DNA of 64,000 nucleotides, from NCBI RefSeq assembly GCF_022759505.1, contig NZ_CP094290.1, positions 29,977-93,976 of the forward strand. The letters are read 5' to 3'. Positions 54,828 through 62,452 of the stretch are shown here, one piece after another. The first letter of the stretch is position 1. The number at the start of each line of letters is the position of its first letter. The position numbers and the translations under genes are program-made. The stretch comes from Georgenia sp. TF02-10. GTDB taxonomy: Bacteria; Actinomycetota; Actinomycetes; Actinomycetales; Actinomycetaceae. Below the pieces are notes generated by a model. It was given only the letters and a program-made list of their open reading frames with translations, was not told the origin of the DNA and did not search any database.

Positions 54828-55616
54828 ATGAGCGAGCTGCGCGTCGATGGCGGCGTGCTCCGCTACTGGGTGTGCGGTGACGGTCCGCCCGTCCTGCTGA
54901 CACACGGTGCGGGTGCAGACCATCGGATGTTCACCGGTCAGGCAGCGGCGTTGGCCGCGGCCGGCTATCGAGCCATCACCTGGGACATGCGAGGTCACGG
55001 CCTGTCACGACCGAGCGCGACCGAGTTCACCGCTGCCCGAGCTGTCGCCGACATGTCGGCACTGCTGAAGCACGTCGATGCCGAGCGTCCGGTGCTGGTC
55101 GGGCAGTCGCTCGGTGGGAACCTTGCTCAGACGTTCACGAAGCTTCACCCCGACAGCGTCCGCGCCCTCGTGATCATCGGGTCCGCCTGGAACGCTGGCC
55201 CGCTGACGTCGACGGATCGACGCCTGCTCGCCCTCGCTTCTGTCGTCTTCCGGACGATCCCTTTTCGGGCTATGCGGGTGCTGATGGTTCGTTCCTCCGC
55301 GACGGCGGCTGCGGCTCGGGAGGACCTCGAGCGCGCGTTCGGCAGCCTCAGCAAGCGCGAGTTCGTCGCAGCATGGGCGGCCGCAGTCGAATCGCTCAGC
55401 CCCGATCCGGAGTACCGCACCCCCGTGCCCCTGTGCCTGATCCGCGGCGATCAGGACCGCACCGGGAACATCGCCACGTCCATGCCTAAATGGGCGGTGC
55501 ACGAAGCGGTCGAGGAGCACGTCATCGCCAACGCGGGCCATGTCGCGAACCAGGACGACTCCAGCGCGGTCAACGCCGTGATCCTCCGGTTCCTCGAGCA
55601 GTTGCAAGCCCTCTGA
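54828..55616 (+). CDS. Alpha/beta hydrolase (last gene of operon B)
   Basis: A 262-residue serine hydrolase. The oxyanion HG is in LLTHGAGADHRMF, the nucleophile elbow is LVGQSLGGNLAQ, the acid is in CLIRGDQDRTG and the histidine in IANAGHVANQDD. GGGGTGAGG precedes the ATG, 11 bases after the dehydrogenase stop. A carboxylesterase, lactonase or C-C hydrolase role in the pathway is possible. No hairpin terminator is seen in the 220 bases after it, which hold only a short GAACGACCGTTC palindrome. Confidence 0.87.
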   Translation: MSELRVDGGVLRYWVCGDGPPVLLTHGAGADHRMFTGQAAALAAAGYRAITWDMRGHGLSRPSATEFTAARAVADMSALLKHVDAERPVLVGQSLGGNLAQTFTKLHPDSVRALVIIGSAWNAGPLTSTDRRLLALASVVFRTIPFRAMRVLMVRSSATAAAAREDLERAFGSLSKREFVAAWAAAVESLSPDPEYRTPVPLCLIRGDQDRTGNIATSMPKWAVHEAVEEHVIANAGHVANQDDSSAVNAVILRFLEQLQAL

Positions 55617-55836
55617 TGGGCAGGTATCCCGACTCAGGATCTTCACACCTGACGGCGGGAACGGCGAACCCGAGATCCGGTTGATGAACGACCGTTCGCC
55701 CGCTCCTAGCGGAGGCTCGACCTGCAGGTAGCCGATGAAGTCCGTTTGACAGCCCGTGGACCCGTACGGTGCGTCTGCTCGCACCGTCGATCAATGGCCG
55801 GCGGCGCCGCTGTGGACAAGTCCAGGCTCACTCGGG

Positions 55837-56325
55837 TCAGAGCAGCCAGGGAATGAGGCGGCCGTCCGGCAGGCCGATCGACTCCTCGGGGGGCATGGCC
55901 GCGACGGTCGCGGTGAAGGCCGCCAGGCCTTCGGCGAGCATCTGTTGGTCCTCCGGGTCCATCCGCACGACCACGCCGTCGATCAGACGCCGGCGGGCCG
56001 TCATGATGCCGGCGAGGAGCCGGCCTCCTTCGTCGGTCAGCCGGAGTACGGCGCTGCGCCGGTCGTCCGGGTCCGGCTGGCGGGAGATCCGTCCGGCGGC
56101 GACGAGCTGGTCGCAGGTCCGGCTGGCGTTCGAGGCGTTGACGTGGAGGTGTTGGGCGATGGTGGTCAGGTTCATCGGTCCGCGGGAGTTCAGCAGCACC
56201 AGGACACGCAGCTGCGGGACGGTGAGCTCGTCGGCGACCTCGCTGAGTGTCCGGGCCACGATCGCGGTCATCGTGGGCGACACCGCCATCATCGCCTCGG
56301 TCGCCTGGGCTTGCCGGGTCTCCAT
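55837..56325 (-). CDS. MarR family regulator
   Basis: A 162-residue winged-helix regulator. PQLRVLVLLNSRGPMNLTTIAQHLHVNASNASRTCDQL is the DNA-binding helix-turn-helix and PDPDDRRSAVLRLTDEG the wing. It is the last gene of a four-gene leftward unit with the molybdopterin oxidoreductase, nine bases after the deleted transporter gene. It may sense a redox-active or phenolic compound; this is inference. Confidence 0.9.
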   Translation of the reverse strand: METRQAQATEAMMAVSPTMTAIVARTLSEVADELTVPQLRVLVLLNSRGPMNLTTIAQHLHVNASNASRTCDQLVAAGRISRQPDPDDRRSAVLRLTDEGGRLLAGIMTARRRLIDGVVVRMDPEDQQMLAEGLAAFTATVAAMPPEESIGLPDGRLIPWLL

Positions 56326-56334
56326 CTCGCTGGC

Positions 56335-56589
56335 TCAGAGCTGCCGGCGAACGCCGGGCTCGGTGCCGATCCGGCGGACCTGGTCAGCGAGCTGTCCGTC
56401 GATCTCGGCGATCCCGGTGAGCGCGAACCGTGCCCTCTGCGGGATCCACGACAGCTGGACCGAGGCGAACGCGATCGTGGCGACGGCGAGGGCCAGGAAC
56501 CCGAGCGGGAGTGGGCTTGCGAGGGGTCTGAGCACCACTCGGGTGGCGCCGGCAGCCGAGGTCGGGTCGTCCGACGGGTTTGCGGTCAT
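56335..56589 (-). pseudogene. Internally deleted GPR1/FUN34/YaaH (acetate transporter) family gene
   Basis: The 84-residue product reads like pieces of an acetate-transporter-family protein joined together. VVLRPLASPLPLGFLALAVATIAFASVQLSWI matches the first membrane segment, ARFALTGI matches a motif found deep inside full-length proteins, and the end (DQVRRIGTEPGVRRQL) matches the usual C-terminal tail. The four or five middle membrane segments are missing, yet the frame is open. A true short membrane protein cannot be ruled out. Confidence 0.55.
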
Positions 56590-56602
56590 CGCGAACGTCT
56601 TC

Positions 56603-57124
56603 TCAGCCGGTGACCATGATCTGGGCCGCGGTCTCCTTGACCTTGGCGTTCGCCCAGCGCATCTGGCGCAGGGTCTGCGGGTGGCACTCCTGGGCGGTCG
56701 CGAGCAGCTCGGTGTCCTTCATCGCTTGTGCGGTCTGGGCGAGCACCTCCCAGTCCAGCGAGACGCCGGCCGCCGTCCGGTGGATGTGGCGAAGATCTGC
56801 CAGGAGCAGCAACGTCGGCTCGTGGAACCGGCCGGCGAGCTCGGCACCCTTCTGCTTCACCCGGGCGAGCAGGGTCGCCTCGTCCTCCGGGGCGGGGTCG
56901 AGGTCGAGCCCGTAGTCGCGGCCGACCGCGGCGAGGCGGCGGACGTGCAGCTGGGACCACGTGGCGATGTCGCGGGCGACGTAGAAGATCTCGTGATCGA
57001 CCTTCTGCTGGTCCGAGAGGTTCAGCAGGGCACCGGCGAGGTCGTTCTCGGAGCGGTGCAGCTCCTCGATCGCGGCGCCGACCTTGTTGCCGTGCAGGCT
57101 GCGCAACGTCTGGGTGATGTTCAT
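56603..57124 (-). CDS. Helical partner protein of the molybdopterin oxidoreductase, unknown function
   Basis: A 173-residue, soluble, mostly helical protein with many spaced His and Glu residues (AIEELHRSENDLAGALLNL, HEIFYVARDIATWSQLHVRRLA, RFHEPTLLLLADLRHIHRTA), suggesting a ferritin- or hemerythrin-like four-helix fold with a possible metal site. Its ATG overlaps the oxidoreductase stop by four bases, so the two are made together. A role as electron carrier or maturation factor is inference. Confidence 0.75.
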   Translation of the reverse strand: MNITQTLRSLHGNKVGAAIEELHRSENDLAGALLNLSDQQKVDHEIFYVARDIATWSQLHVRRLAAVGRDYGLDLDPAPEDEATLLARVKQKGAELAGRFHEPTLLLLADLRHIHRTAAGVSLDWEVLAQTAQAMKDTELLATAQECHPQTLRQMRWANAKVKETAAQIMVTG

Positions 57125-59586
57125 CGGGTCTCCCCTGCGGGCTGGACCTGTTCGCTGACCAGAGCCGTGGCGTCCCCGCGGGTTGGCGGCCCTGAGGTCG
57201 ACGCCGGTCGCGAGCCGGTGGTGGTGGGCGCCGGGGCCGGGGTGCCGTCGGAGGTGGCGACGCGGGTGGCGTTCGCGGCGGCGGTCTTGAAGATGGGCTG
57301 CTTGGACGCGGGGTCCCAGTCGGTCAGGGTCAGCTCGTTGGCGGCGCGGCCCTGACCGTCGGGCTCGTGGCCGGCGGCGGTGTCCCAGTAGCCGTAGTGG
57401 AAGGGCAGGAACAGCACGCCACGCCGGATGCCGCTGATCCGCAGGCGTGCGGTGACCTCGCCGCGAGGGGTGGTGACGTGGAGGAGGTCGCCCTCCTCCC
57501 AGCCCTGCTCCTGCGCGTCGTCGACCGACGCCTCGACCCACACCTCGGGGGCGGCCGCCTGCAGCTGCGGTGCGCGGCCGGTCTTGGTGCGGGTGTGGAA
57601 GTGGTAGAGCGTGCGGCCGGTGACCAGCTGGAACGGGTGGTCCTCCGAGGGCAGCTCGTGCGGTGGGAGGTACTCACCTGCCTTGATCACCGCCTTGCCC
57701 TGGGGGTTGAGCGCCTTGTACTCCGTCGGCTCGACCGGTGCGCCGGTGACCAGGTCCCGCCCGTAGCTCTCGCAGTAGTCGGGGTGGGCCCAGAACTCCC
57801 CGTCGACGTAGATCCGTTCGGCGCCGTCGGGGTGCTCCTCGTTGCAGGGCCACTGGATGCCGCTGCCGCCGCGGAGCTTGTCGTAGCTGATCCCGGTGTA
57901 GTCGCACGGCCGCCCCCGGGTGCACTCCTTCCACGCCTCGAACGCCTCCTCCGGGGTCGCCCACTTCACCAGCGGTGCGCCGTCCTTGTCCTCCAGCCCG
58001 AGCCGGTGGGCGTAGTCGATGAGGATGTCGAGGTCCGGGCGGGCCTCCCCCGGCGGGTCGACCGCCTTCTCCGACAGGTGGACCGTGCGGTCGACGTTGG
58101 TGAACGTGCCGGTCTTCTCGCCCCACGTCGCCGCCGGGAGCACGACGTCGGCCAGCTGTGCGGTCTCGGTGAGGAACAGGTCCTGGACCACCAGGAACAA
58201 CCGCTCCTGGGACAGGAGGGCGCGCATCCGTCGCAGCTCCGGCATGGAGACCGCGGGATTCGTCGCGGTCACGTAGAGGAACCGGATCGAGCCGTCCTCG
58301 ACGTACCGCATGATCTGCATGGCGTGCGTGGGTGCGGTGTAGTGCGGGATCTGCATCGGGTCGATGTTCCACACCCGGGCGAGGTCCTTGATGTGGGCAT
58401 CGTTGGACCAGTTGCGGAACGCCGGCAGGTCGCCGTCGGCGCCGCACTCGCGGGTGTTCTGCGCGGTGGGCTGGCCGTTCATCTGCAGGATCCCGCAGCC
58501 GGGCTTGCCCAGCATGCCGCGCACGATGTGGATGTTGTTGACCTGCACCGCCGCTGCCGTGGCCTGGTGGGACTGGTAGAAGCCCTGCAGCACCGTCGAC
58601 ATCAGGCGTTCGGCCGTCCCGATCAGGCGTGCCGCCTCCCGCAGGTCCGCGGCGGACACTCCGCAGACCTCCGCCGCGCGCTCGACGGTGTACTCCGTCA
58701 GCATCTTCTCGAGCTCGGCGAACCCCACGGCATGCGCCTCGACGTAGTCGTGGTCGACCCAGTCGCGCTCGAGCAGCTCGTGCAGGATCGCGTTCATGAG
58801 CATCACGTTGGTGCCGGGCCGAGGCGCCAGGTGCACGGTGGCGTGGTCGGCCACCGGGGTCTGCCGGGGGTCGACGCAGATGATCGCCGGCGGGTCGGGT
58901 CCGGCGAGCCGGTCCAGGACCCGGGACCACAGCACCGTCTGGGTCTCGGCCATGTTGTGGCCGTAGAGGCAGATGACCTCGGCGTGGTCGATGTCGGTGT
59001 AGGAGCCGGGCTGCCCGTCGCTGCCGAACGACTCCTTGAGCGCCGCTGCGGCGGTGGCGGTGCACAGCCGGGTGTTGCCGTCGACGTGGTTGGTGCCGAT
59101 CCCGCCGTGGGCGATCAGGCCGAGGGTGTAGTACTCCTCCAGGAACAGCTGTCCGGTGGTGTAGAAGCCGATCGAGGACGGCCCCCGCTCCTCCAGCAGC
59201 TCCTTGGTGCGGGAGGCGACGGCGTCCATGGCGGTCTCCCAGTCGGTCTCGACCAGCGCCCCGTCGCGCCGGATCAGCGGCCGCGTCAACCGGTCCTCAG
59301 AGCTGTTGGCCTGCCAGCCGTAGAGGTCCTTCGGCCCGAGCCGCCCGTGGTTCACCCTGTCCACCGCGCGGCCGCGGACACCGACGATCCGGCCGTCCTT
59401 CACCGCGATGTCCATCGCGTCGCCGGTGGAGTGCAGGATCGAGGCCGACTGCACCCAGCGGTCGACGTCGGCGGGCAAGAGCCCTTCCGCGAGATGGCTG
59501 TCGACTCGCGCCGGCCACGTCTCCCCTGGCCCGTACGGGGTCCGGGTGCCCCACGGCTCGGCGATCCGGTCGACCTGTTGCGCCAT
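57121..59586 (-). CDS. Molybdopterin oxidoreductase without the N-terminal Fe-S cysteines
   Basis: An 821-residue enzyme of the DMSO reductase superfamily, close to nitrate reductase/formate dehydrogenase types. VKDGRIVGVRGRAVDRVN, GTNHVDGNTRLCTATAA (cysteine probably a molybdenum ligand), CVDPRQTP, GKPGCGILQMNGQPTAQNTRE and the C-terminal molybdopterin-binding barrel (LVTGRTLYHFHT) are seen. The normal C-x2-C-x3-C near residue 50 reads S-x2-H-x3-D (QSASILHSTGDAMD), so the first 4Fe-4S cluster is lost. The C-terminus is Thr/Pro/Ala-rich. No second subunit with Fe-S or haem is nearby, and no Tat signal is seen. Confidence 0.88.
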   Translation of the reverse strand: MAQQVDRIAEPWGTRTPYGPGETWPARVDSHLAEGLLPADVDRWVQSASILHSTGDAMDIAVKDGRIVGVRGRAVDRVNHGRLGPKDLYGWQANSSEDRLTRPLIRRDGALVETDWETAMDAVASRTKELLEERGPSSIGFYTTGQLFLEEYYTLGLIAHGGIGTNHVDGNTRLCTATAAAALKESFGSDGQPGSYTDIDHAEVICLYGHNMAETQTVLWSRVLDRLAGPDPPAIICVDPRQTPVADHATVHLAPRPGTNVMLMNAILHELLERDWVDHDYVEAHAVGFAELEKMLTEYTVERAAEVCGVSAADLREAARLIGTAERLMSTVLQGFYQSHQATAAAVQVNNIHIVRGMLGKPGCGILQMNGQPTAQNTRECGADGDLPAFRNWSNDAHIKDLARVWNIDPMQIPHYTAPTHAMQIMRYVEDGSIRFLYVTATNPAVSMPELRRMRALLSQERLFLVVQDLFLTETAQLADVVLPAATWGEKTGTFTNVDRTVHLSEKAVDPPGEARPDLDILIDYAHRLGLEDKDGAPLVKWATPEEAFEAWKECTRGRPCDYTGISYDKLRGGSGIQWPCNEEHPDGAERIYVDGEFWAHPDYCESYGRDLVTGAPVEPTEYKALNPQGKAVIKAGEYLPPHELPSEDHPFQLVTGRTLYHFHTRTKTGRAPQLQAAAPEVWVEASVDDAQEQGWEEGDLLHVTTPRGEVTARLRISGIRRGVLFLPFHYGYWDTAAGHEPDGQGRAANELTLTDWDPASKQPIFKTAAANATRVATSDGTPAPAPTTTGSRPASTSGPPTRGDATALVSEQVQPAGETR

Positions 59587-59686
59587 CGTCCTCACCCTCG
59601 CTCGTCGTAGCAGGTCGGAGTACCCGCCCGACGTACATCCATGCGGTCGCGCAAACAAGTCCGCGGCGACGGGTCCACGCCCAGCG

Positions 59687-60088
59687 TCACAGGGTGGCGC
59701 TCAGGGAACGGCACGCCTCCTCGCACCGGCGGCATGCCTCGGCGCAGATCCGACAGTGGTCGTGCATCTCCGCGTGCTGCTCGCACTCGTCACCGCACGC
59801 CTTGCACACGATCGCGCAGGCCTCGAGGAACGCCCTGGTCACCTCGGCGTCGTAGCCGGTGTGTCGCGACAAGGCGTTGCCGGTCGCGACGCAGATGTCC
59901 GCGCAGTCGAGGTCGGTCCGGATGCACGTGGTCAGCTCGGCGACCATGTCCTCGCCGAGGCAGGCATCAGCGCAGGCCGTGCAGACCTGGGCGCACTCGA
60001 AGCAGGCGGCGATGCACTCCGCCAGCTTGTCCTTGTCGATGTCGCCGAGGTCGCTCGGGTACGCCTCGAGCATCTTCACGTGTGCCAT
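59687..60088 (-). CDS. Four-helix-bundle copper-binding protein (Csp/DUF326 type)
   Basis: A 133-residue cytosolic protein with 18 cysteines, many in C-x3-C or C-x2-C pairs (ECIAACFECAQVCTACADAC), plus histidines in the EQHAEMHDHC segment. This is the plan of copper-storage proteins that hold Cu(I) inside a four-helix bundle. ATG 60088 has GGAGG four bases upstream. It lies 100 bases from the start of the oxidoreductase gene on the same strand; a link with it is possible but unproved. Confidence 0.88.
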   Translation of the reverse strand: MAHVKMLEAYPSDLGDIDKDKLAECIAACFECAQVCTACADACLGEDMVAELTTCIRTDLDCADICVATGNALSRHTGYDAEVTRAFLEACAIVCKACGDECEQHAEMHDHCRICAEACRRCEEACRSLSATL

Positions 60089-60204
60089 GTGTCCTCCAAC
60101 CCGACGCGCGGGGCCGCCGGTGGGCAGGCCTGGTGCCGACGTCGTGCTCATCCCGTAACCCCGATCGGTTCCAGCACACGGGTGTCGACGGTCTGCTGAG
60201 GTCG

Positions 60205-60897
60205 TCAGCGCAGGTGATCGGCGAGCTCGCTGAGGGAGGTCACCCGAACCTCGGGGGCCGTGAAGTGGGCCGGGTAGCGGCTGTCAGCCCGGTCGAGCCA
60301 GGCGGTACGGAGGCCGGCGCGTGCCGCCCCGTCGATGTCCCAAGGGTGCACGGCGACGAGCATCGCCTCGCCCGGCGCAACGGCGCACTGCTCGACGGCG
60401 TACGTGTACGCCGACCGGGCCGGCTTCCAGGCCCGGGACTCCTCCGCCGACAACAGGCGTTCGAAACGGCCCAGGATGCCGGCTCGCTCGAGCAGGCCCG
60501 CGGCGACCGAGGTCGCTCCGTTCGACATCGTGACCAGCCGGACGCCCAGCTCGGTGAGATCCCGGACGCCGTCGGGAACATCGGCGTGCACCGGGAGCTG
60601 GCCGAAACCGGCCATGATGTGTCGAACAGCCTCCTCGAGACCTCGGTCGAGGGAGGGCTCGTCGAGCGTGGTTCGCAGGATCTCGGCACCGATCTCTGCG
60701 AACGAGGCGCTCGATCCCGCCGCGGTCAACGCGAAGCCGTCCCTGAGCAGCTCGGCGAACCACCGCTGTGCCTGATGTGCTGGGGCGCCGACGTCCTCGA
60801 ACAGGGCCGCCACCGGCGCCATGTCCGAGAGCGTCTGGTTGACGTCGAAGACGAGGACCTCGGGCCTTGCCACCCCGCGTGCGTTCGAGCTCGCCAC
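60205..60897 (-). CDS. Haloacid dehalogenase type II-like HAD hydrolase
   Basis: A 230-residue HAD protein. The nucleophile aspartate is in VLVFDVNQTLSD, the serine/threonine motif is VTMSNGAT, the lysine is in WKPARSAY and the acidic motif is VAVHPWDIDGAARAGLRTAWLDR. These match L-2-haloacid dehalogenases, although many relatives are simple phosphatases. GTG 60897 has TACCCT seven bases upstream and no Shine-Dalgarno. Confidence 0.87.
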   Translation of the reverse strand: MASSNARGVARPEVLVFDVNQTLSDMAPVAALFEDVGAPAHQAQRWFAELLRDGFALTAAGSSASFAEIGAEILRTTLDEPSLDRGLEEAVRHIMAGFGQLPVHADVPDGVRDLTELGVRLVTMSNGATSVAAGLLERAGILGRFERLLSAEESRAWKPARSAYTYAVEQCAVAPGEAMLVAVHPWDIDGAARAGLRTAWLDRADSRYPAHFTAPEVRVTSLSELADHLR

Positions 60898-60904
60898 CCG
60901 ATCC

Positions 60905-60910
60905 AGGGTA
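60905..60910 (-). promoter_or_regulatory. -10 box of a probable leaderless HAD-gene transcript
   Basis: TACCCT on the minus strand ends seven bases before GTG 60897. It lies in the 108-base gap after the beta-glucosidase gene. Confidence 0.45.
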
Positions 60911-61005
60911 GTCCGGATGGGAGGGGCCGGGACTCCACGACGCTGCTGACACGGCCCCGCACGACCCCTGGCGACCGTCCTTCTCGACAGCCGGACGGCC
61001 GCCGG

Positions 61006-62412
61006 TCACACGACCCGGTTGGCCCTCGCCGCCGCGCGGAACCACTCGGCGCTGAGCTTCGGCGTCCGCTCCAGGGTGTCGAAGTCGACGTGGACCAACC
61101 CGAACCGGGTGCCGTAGCCGTCGCCCCACTCGAAGTTGTCCTGGGCGGACCAGTGGAAGTAGCCGTGCACGGGGACGCCCTCCGCAGTGGCCCGCTGGAG
61201 CTGGGCGAGGCAGGCGCGCAGGAACATGACCCGGTCGGAGTCGTAGACCCGGCCGTCGTCGGCCACGGCGTCGGAGGCCGCAGAGCCGTTCTCGGTGATG
61301 AAGATCGACTCGGCGCCCCAGATCGACCGCATGTGTCGCGGCGCCCAGTACATGACCTCGGGGTCGAGGACGTGCCAGCTCGCCCCCATCTTGGGGTGGG
61401 ACGCGTTGACCGGGATGTCGCGGTAGCCGGGCGGCTCGTCCGAGGGTTCGAGGTACCAGCCGGGCTTGTAGACGTTGATGCCGACGAAGTCCAGCGGTGA
61501 GGCGATGACCTGCAGCTCCTCGTCGGTGAAGGTCGGGGTCCGACCGCCGGCTGAGGCGAGGTACTCCTCGGTGTAGCGGCCCTCGAGCAGCACCGTCATG
61601 AACCCGGCGTTGCGGTCGCGCGTGGCGGTCTCTGCGGCCTTCACGTGCTCGGGGGTGTCCAGGACCGGGACGCCGACGCGGATGTTCTCCGCGAAGCCGA
61701 CCTTGGTCCCTGCAGGACCTCGGGCCCGGATCGCCTGGACCGCGAGGCCGTGACCGAGCACGGCGTGGTGGCGCACCTGCTTGAGGTCCGCGTCCGAGAG
61801 CCTGAGCCCTGGAGCGGCACCGAGGTGGACGGTCCTCCCGCCACCGACCTGCACGTCGAGACCCTGGTAGCCACCTTCGACGAACGAGGCGAACTCGTTG
61901 ATCGTGAAGTAGTGCTTCACCCTGTCGCCGAGCTGCTCCGCGACGTACCCGGCGTAGTCGGCGAACGCCTGGGCGGTCTCCTTGCGCTGCCAGCCGCCGT
62001 ACCTGTCCTGGAGGGCCTGGGGCAGGTCCCAGTGGTACAGAGTGGCGAACGGCTCGATACCGGCGCCGAGCAGCTCGTCGACCAGTCGGTCGTAGAAGTC
62101 CAGGCCGGGCCGGTTCGGCTTCCCGCCCCCCTCGGGGAAGATCCGTGGCCACGCGACCGAGAACCGGTACGCGTTGGCGTTGAGATCCTTCATCAACGCG
62201 ACGTCCTCGACGTAGCGGTGGTAGTGGTCGTTGGCGACGTCTGCGTTGTCGTCGTTCTTCACGTTGCCCGGCGTGTGCGCATACGTGTCCCAGATCGAAG
62301 GGCCCTTGCCGTCCTCGTCCCAGGCCCCTTCGACCTGGTAGGACGACGTCGCGACGCCCCACCTGAAACCGTCGGGAAAGGTGCGGCTGCTCGACGGTGC
62401 TGCTGCGTTCAT
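61006..62412 (-). CDS. Glycoside hydrolase family 1 beta-glucosidase
   Basis: A 468-residue cytosolic beta-glycosidase. FRWGVATSSYQVEGAW, RFSVAWPRIFPEG and YHWDLPQALQDRYGGW are typical, and the nucleophile glutamate is in FITENGSAASD. The acid/base motif reads TINEF, where most GH1 enzymes have T-x-NEP. There is no signal peptide. It follows a ThrE-like exporter gene and a GH3-type glycosidase in the same direction, so a sugar-use cluster probably extends beyond the window. Confidence 0.93.
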   Translation of the reverse strand: MNAAAPSSSRTFPDGFRWGVATSSYQVEGAWDEDGKGPSIWDTYAHTPGNVKNDDNADVANDHYHRYVEDVALMKDLNANAYRFSVAWPRIFPEGGGKPNRPGLDFYDRLVDELLGAGIEPFATLYHWDLPQALQDRYGGWQRKETAQAFADYAGYVAEQLGDRVKHYFTINEFASFVEGGYQGLDVQVGGGRTVHLGAAPGLRLSDADLKQVRHHAVLGHGLAVQAIRARGPAGTKVGFAENIRVGVPVLDTPEHVKAAETATRDRNAGFMTVLLEGRYTEEYLASAGGRTPTFTDEELQVIASPLDFVGINVYKPGWYLEPSDEPPGYRDIPVNASHPKMGASWHVLDPEVMYWAPRHMRSIWGAESIFITENGSAASDAVADDGRVYDSDRVMFLRACLAQLQRATAEGVPVHGYFHWSAQDNFEWGDGYGTRFGLVHVDFDTLERTPKLSAEWFRAAARANRVV

Positions 62413-62452
62413 CCTCGTTCTTCTCCGATCTTCTTCCGTGGGCCTACCTGCG

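Noticed and set aside
55681..55710. Short palindrome GAACGACCGTTC after operon B, considered as a further TetR operator
   Set aside because: It lacks the GTTTGTT core of the paired repeats and lies between convergent gene ends, not at a promoter.
55570..55794. Leftward open frame of 74 codons in the gap after operon B
   Set aside because: It overlaps the end of the hydrolase gene, has no ribosome site and no protein-like pattern.
57367..59610. Long plus-strand open frame antisense to the molybdopterin oxidoreductase
   Set aside because: No recognisable motifs and shadow-like composition; the minus strand holds conserved enzyme blocks.
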